From Armatimonadota bacterium (GTDB lineage: Bacteria; Armatimonadota; Fimbriimonadia; Fimbriimonadales; Fimbriimonadaceae): a stretch of 44,487 nucleotides of DNA. The position numbers were made by a program, and so were the translations under genes. This document shows, one piece after another, positions 41,541-44,487 of this stretch (positions within the stretch are counted from its first letter, which is position 1; each line of letters opens with the position of its first letter). The stretch is from contig JAFDWT010000023.1 in assembly GCA_018268335.1 (NCBI GenBank), forward strand, positions 1 to 44,487, in the 5' to 3' direction. Under the pieces are notes generated by a model that saw only the letters and a list, made by a program, of their open reading frames with translations, had not been told where the DNA came from and did no database searches.

Positions 41541-42425
41541 TCAGGCTTTGCGGCGTCGGCGGATTAGCGCTGCGACACCCAGCCCGACGACGGCCATGGT
41601 GCCGGGCTCAGGAACGGCGCCGTTGCGGTAAGCCCACTCACGGACGTGGATGTCCGTGACATCGATGGCGCCACTGCCGAAGTAGGCCTCGCCAGGCAAA
41701 ATGTTCACATCGACATGTTGGCCACTATACGTTCCTGACCAGGCCCAACCGTTGACATTGGCCTTGGCGAAACCGTAATCGGGCAACTTGGCGGGCGGCG
41801 CTGGTGTTCCACCAACCCAGTCAGTGTCATTGAAAGTAAACGAGTTGATGCCGACCAAGCGGCCCGCCGCATCGAACCAGCCACCGCCGGAGTCGCCGCC
41901 AGCCAACGCGGCGTCACCAGCGTTGGTCAGATAGGCGATGTGGGCCGAGCCGAGGCTCGTGCCAAAGGTGCCAAAGACCGTGTTGGTTCCGGCGCGGCGC
42001 TTGCCGCCGCCGCTCTGGGTCGTGTAGCGGTCGCCGGTCGGGCCGACCACACCGGTATCGCCGTAGCCGACCATGGTCACTTTGTCTCCGGCGTTCAGCG
42101 ACGTGCCGAGGGTGTACCAATTTGACAAAGTCTGCGAGACGGTCACAATCCGCAGGTCGGTCTGGACGCCGTTGATCACGGGCCCTTCGACCGTGTTGAG
42201 CTTGGTGTAGGTCACACCTCCCATCACGATGTTCGCGGCTCCAAAGTGGCGGGCGGTCAGAAATGTATGGGGCCCGACGGCGACGGCTGCTCCCGCTCCC
42301 ATCTTGCCGACCAGTGACCAGGTGAAGTCTTCACCGCCCGGGCTGGAGTTGGATGTTGTCGCAACAATGGCGAAGGACGGCGAGACGACTGCAAGGGCCA
42401 ACACCAAAAAGAAGGGTCTCTTCAT
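41541..42425 (-). CDS. Trypsin-like serine protease with PEP-CTERM tag
   Basis: A protein of 294 residues. A signal peptide (1-19) is followed by a chymotrypsin-fold domain with H60 in FLTARHFG, a probable Asp at D90 (QTDLRIV) and the nucleophile S179 in AGGDSGGGWF. The C-terminus is VPEPGTMAVVGLGVAALIRR with basic residues, a PEP-CTERM sorting signal. In this system an exosortase cleaves the tag and the protein passes to the surface or matrix; no exosortase gene is in the window. The mature region 245-268 (AIDVTDIHVREWAY) may be a short linker. A Shine-Dalgarno-like GAGGAGA (42434-42440) lies 8 nt before ATG 42425. Confidence 0.88.
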   Translation of the reverse strand: MKRPFFLVLALAVVSPSFAIVATTSNSSPGGEDFTWSLVGKMGAGAAVAVGPHTFLTARHFGAANIVMGGVTYTKLNTVEGPVINGVQTDLRIVTVSQTLSNWYTLGTSLNAGDKVTMVGYGDTGVVGPTGDRYTTQSGGGKRRAGTNTVFGTFGTSLGSAHIAYLTNAGDAALAGGDSGGGWFDAAGRLVGINSFTFNDTDWVGGTPAPPAKLPDYGFAKANVNGWAWSGTYSGQHVDVNILPGEAYFGSGAIDVTDIHVREWAYRNGAVPEPGTMAVVGLGVAALIRRRRKA

Positions 42426-42616
42426 CAACTTTGTCTCCTCAAATCTGCAAATGCGCAACCTGCGCCAACAATCCCATTTTAACCCGTTGAATTGCTGCAT
42501 GGCACAACGACGTGGTCAAGCCGACATAAATACGGGGCCCGCGATGCTAGTGGGCGAGGGTCCACAATCTGGCCCTGCGACCTCCCTTCTCCGGATTTTC
42601 GATAGGCCCTGTCCAC

Positions 42617-43621
42617 GTGGACACCCCCGTCCTTCTCGCCCCGATGGAGGACGTCAGCAACCTGCCGTTCCGCCTGATCGCCAAACAAACGGCGAACCCC
42701 GGGATGATGTTCACCGAGTTCGTCTCAGCGATGGCGGTGCACTACCAAGCCAAGAAGACTTGGCGCAAAATGCGCGTCGATCCAGGCGAGCGGCCGCTAG
42801 GCATCCAGATTTTCGGGGCCGAACCAGACGTCATGGCCGAAACCGCCAGGGTCGCCGAAGAGGCTGGAGCCGATGTCGTCGACATCAACATGGGTTGCTG
42901 GGTGCCCAAGGTCTGCCGCACCGGGTCTGGGGCTGCTCTGTTGAAGGATCCCGATCTGGCTGAGAGGATCGTCGCGGCGGTGGTTGCGGCCGTGCGTGTT
43001 CCCGTGACCGTCAAGGTTCGCGCTGGCTGGGACTATTCCTTATTTGCAGCGCCTGAGCTAGCCAAACGGTTCCAAGGCGTCGGTGCGCAAATGATCACCC
43101 TGCACGCTCGGTTTGCTAAGCAAGGCTTTGAGGGACAAGCCGACTGGGATTTGCTCAAACGCATGCGGGAAGCGGTCACCGTTCCCTTTGTGGGCAATGG
43201 CGACGTCAAAGAACCTGAGGACGCCTTGCGCATGCTCCGCGAGACCGGGGTGGACGGCGTGATGGTCGGGCGGGCGGCGATCAGCGACCCGTGGCGCCTG
43301 GCCCGCATCACCGCCGCTGTGACCGGCCAGCCGACGCCTCCCATTCCGACGATCTATGAACGGGTGGAGATGGCCAAACGGCACATGCGTCTAATGGTCG
43401 GCTACCAACTTGGGCTTGACGATCTCACCCGCCTGCCTGACAATATTGACCCCATTGAGGAGCTAGCCGCTTTACGTGCTCTTCGAGCCCAACTGCCCCT
43501 GTACATCAAAGGCGAACCAGGTGCCGCTGCCCTGCGCGGGAAACTGACTGTCGCGGAATCCATGAAGGATATTGAAGCGCTGTTGGACGGCTTCCTGCTA
43601 TCCGCCGCTGTCACGGCATAG
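42617..43621 (+). CDS. dusB: tRNA-dihydrouridine synthase (DusB-like)
   Basis: A protein of 334 residues with GTG start. Dus enzymes are FMN-dependent and reduce uridine in the tRNA D-loop. The TIM barrel starts APMEDVSNLPFR. The catalytic Cys is in NMGCWVPKVCRTGSGAALL. VKVRAGWD, TLHARFAKQGFEG and VPFVGNGDVKEPEDAL follow, then VMVGRAAISDPW at the phosphate site, and a helical C-terminal domain. The Cys is followed by Trp where most DusB proteins have Pro; this may be lineage specific. No Shine-Dalgarno sequence is seen. A hairpin follows the stop. Confidence 0.92.
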   Translation: MDTPVLLAPMEDVSNLPFRLIAKQTANPGMMFTEFVSAMAVHYQAKKTWRKMRVDPGERPLGIQIFGAEPDVMAETARVAEEAGADVVDINMGCWVPKVCRTGSGAALLKDPDLAERIVAAVVAAVRVPVTVKVRAGWDYSLFAAPELAKRFQGVGAQMITLHARFAKQGFEGQADWDLLKRMREAVTVPFVGNGDVKEPEDALRMLRETGVDGVMVGRAAISDPWRLARITAAVTGQPTPPIPTIYERVEMAKRHMRLMVGYQLGLDDLTRLPDNIDPIEELAALRALRAQLPLYIKGEPGAAALRGKLTVAESMKDIEALLDGFLLSAAVTA

Positions 43622-43629
43622 AACACAAT

Positions 43630-43652
43630 GGCCGACCCGAGGTGGGCCGGCC
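43630..43652 (+). terminator. Hairpin between convergent dusB and pseudopilin genes
   Basis: GGCCGACCC (43630-43638) and GGGCCGGCC (43644-43652) pair at 8 of 9 bases with a 5-nt loop. A loosely T-rich stretch follows on the plus strand to about 43685. It may serve both converging genes. Confidence 0.45.
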
Positions 43653-43701
43653 GATTGCTGTCGTTTGTCCTATTTTCGTTTTTGAGAGGTCATGAAGAAG
43701 C

Positions 43702-44487
43702 CTATTCGCCGCGGCCGTTCCAGAAGCGGTTGACTTCTTCTTCCGTCGTGCCTTGGCCCTTGAGGGACTGGATGTCGGTGTATTTGGCGTGCCCGTCGGC
43801 CCATGCCACGAGAACTTTCTTGGCATCGAACCGGCCCCAAAGCTGGCCCTGCGACCGCGCGTCCGGGAACACACCCGTCCAACCGTTGTAGGGGCTAAGA
43901 CCCGTTGGAACCGGAACCGAGTGTGGCGGCTCGATGCGGGCATAGCCGATCGTGTTCGTCACCTTGCCGAAGCTGGTGCCGTCGAAGCCCGGCGCGCTCT
44001 TGTCTTTCATCGTCGACTCGGCGAACATCACCGTCTGCGCCGGAGTGTTGAGCGATGTGACCGACACACCAGTGAACATCGAAACGGGCTGGCTGCCGAA
44101 ATCAAAATTCAACTTGACCGTGTTCAGGTAGCGGTAGTTGAACCCGTAGCTCGGGTTGGCGCCGACGACGTAGTAGTGATAGGCGTTCGCCGGGTCGAAC
44201 CGGCCGTGCCCGGCGCTGTCGTGGAGGAGCGGGTCGTCAGCCGTGTCGTTCGGGCAGAGGAAGATCTTCTCGCTCTTCGTGTACGGCAGCATCGTCATCG
44301 GATAGTAGTAGAAGCCGAACGTGCTCGGGTACGTCATGTTGTTCGGGTCGAAAAAGTAGAGCGGCTGAACGGTGTCGTCGTAATCACCCATGTACAGCAT
44401 GCTCGCCGTGCCGATCTGGCGGACGTTGCTCAAACTGCTGGTTTTCTTGGCCGCGTTCTTCGCTTGGGCGAACACCGGGAACAGGAT
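43702..44487 (-). CDS. DUF1559-like type II pseudopilin, N-terminus cut by window edge
   Basis: The frame is open to the right edge, where it reads ILFPVFAQAKNAAKKTSSLS. This is the middle of an N-methylation-type pilin helix, so the leader and first hydrophobic residues lie beyond 44487. GTG 44475 is therefore an internal Val codon. The body has SNVRQIGTASMLYMGDYDD and ends with VLVAWADGHAKYTDI, the H-x-D-G-like end of pseudopilins abundant in Armatimonadota and Planctomycetota. It would be processed by a prepilin peptidase and built into a pilus-like fibre, possibly by the GspE/PilB-type ATPase encoded at 3251, though the two genes are 39 kb apart. Confidence 0.88.
   Translation of the reverse strand: MLFPVFAQAKNAAKKTSSLSNVRQIGTASMLYMGDYDDTVQPLYFFDPNNMTYPSTFGFYYYPMTMLPYTKSEKIFLCPNDTADDPLLHDSAGHGRFDPANAYHYYVVGANPSYGFNYRYLNTVKLNFDFGSQPVSMFTGVSVTSLNTPAQTVMFAESTMKDKSAPGFDGTSFGKVTNTIGYARIEPPHSVPVPTGLSPYNGWTGVFPDARSQGQLWGRFDAKKVLVAWADGHAKYTDIQSLKGQGTTEEEVNRFWNGRGE

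Overview
The window (about 44.5 kb, high GC) looks like chromosome of an Armatimonadota bacterium, most likely of the Fimbriimonas group. This is an inference, resting on: the type of truncated pseudopilin at the right edge (a mature N-terminus ILFPVFAQAK with a DUF1559-like body); a PEP-CTERM-tagged secreted protease; several polysaccharide-degrading enzymes (GH172, GH78, a discoidin-linked six-hairpin hydrolase); and a diderm envelope (KdsB for Kdo/LPS, a very large outer-membrane barrel candidate, many lipoproteins). There is no rRNA, tRNA, transposase, CRISPR array or phage gene that I can see.

Layout. 1-5.9 kb: rightward genes for a nitrilase-family amidase (left-truncated), a GH172/DUF2961 glycosidase, a DUF899 thioredoxin-like protein, a short GspE/PilB-type ATPase and an unknown exported protein. 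5.9-9.3 kb: a leftward housekeeping block, kdsB - relA/spoT - dtd. 9.6-12.9 kb: a rightward ABC exporter overlapping a DUF2779 protein (Cas4-like nuclease fused to a DnaQ-like exonuclease). 12.9-15.7 kb: leftward ispG and an amino acid/polyamine permease, separated by a 33-bp inverted-repeat pair. 15.8-18.4 kb: five small lipoprotein genes in a row, at least two of them clear paralogues. 18.5-20.8 kb: a RecA-like AAA ATPase carrying an in-frame hairpin repeat, then an unknown protein. 20.8-23.9 kb: a GH78 alpha-L-rhamnosidase. 24.0-27.2 kb: response regulator, histidine kinase and a Spy/CpxP-like Gly/Pro-rich exported protein, which looks like an envelope-stress system. 27.3-31.0 kb: a large glycoside hydrolase facing an isolated trpA. 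31.3-33.4 kb: a second ABC exporter and a 33-residue membrane peptide. 33.5-36.4 kb: two tandem M28 peptidases. 36.4-39.9 kb: the large outer-membrane protein. 40-44.5 kb: a 59-residue ORF, a Gfo/Idh/MocA oxidoreductase, a PEP-CTERM trypsin-like protease, a tRNA-dihydrouridine synthase and the truncated pseudopilin.

The most interesting signals are these. (1) The regulator gene and the Spy-like gene share an 18-of-19-base motif made of CTCA direct repeats with an 11-bp period, and the kinase sensor loop has the same Gly/Pro-rich character as the Spy-like product. Together they suggest a self-contained envelope-sensing circuit. (2) Seven genes have a strict TANNNT hexamer ending exactly 6-7 nt before the start codon, with no Shine-Dalgarno sequence, which suggests widespread leaderless transcription. 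(3) A palindromic repeat family has inserted in frame into the AAA ATPase and recurs 1.5 kb downstream.
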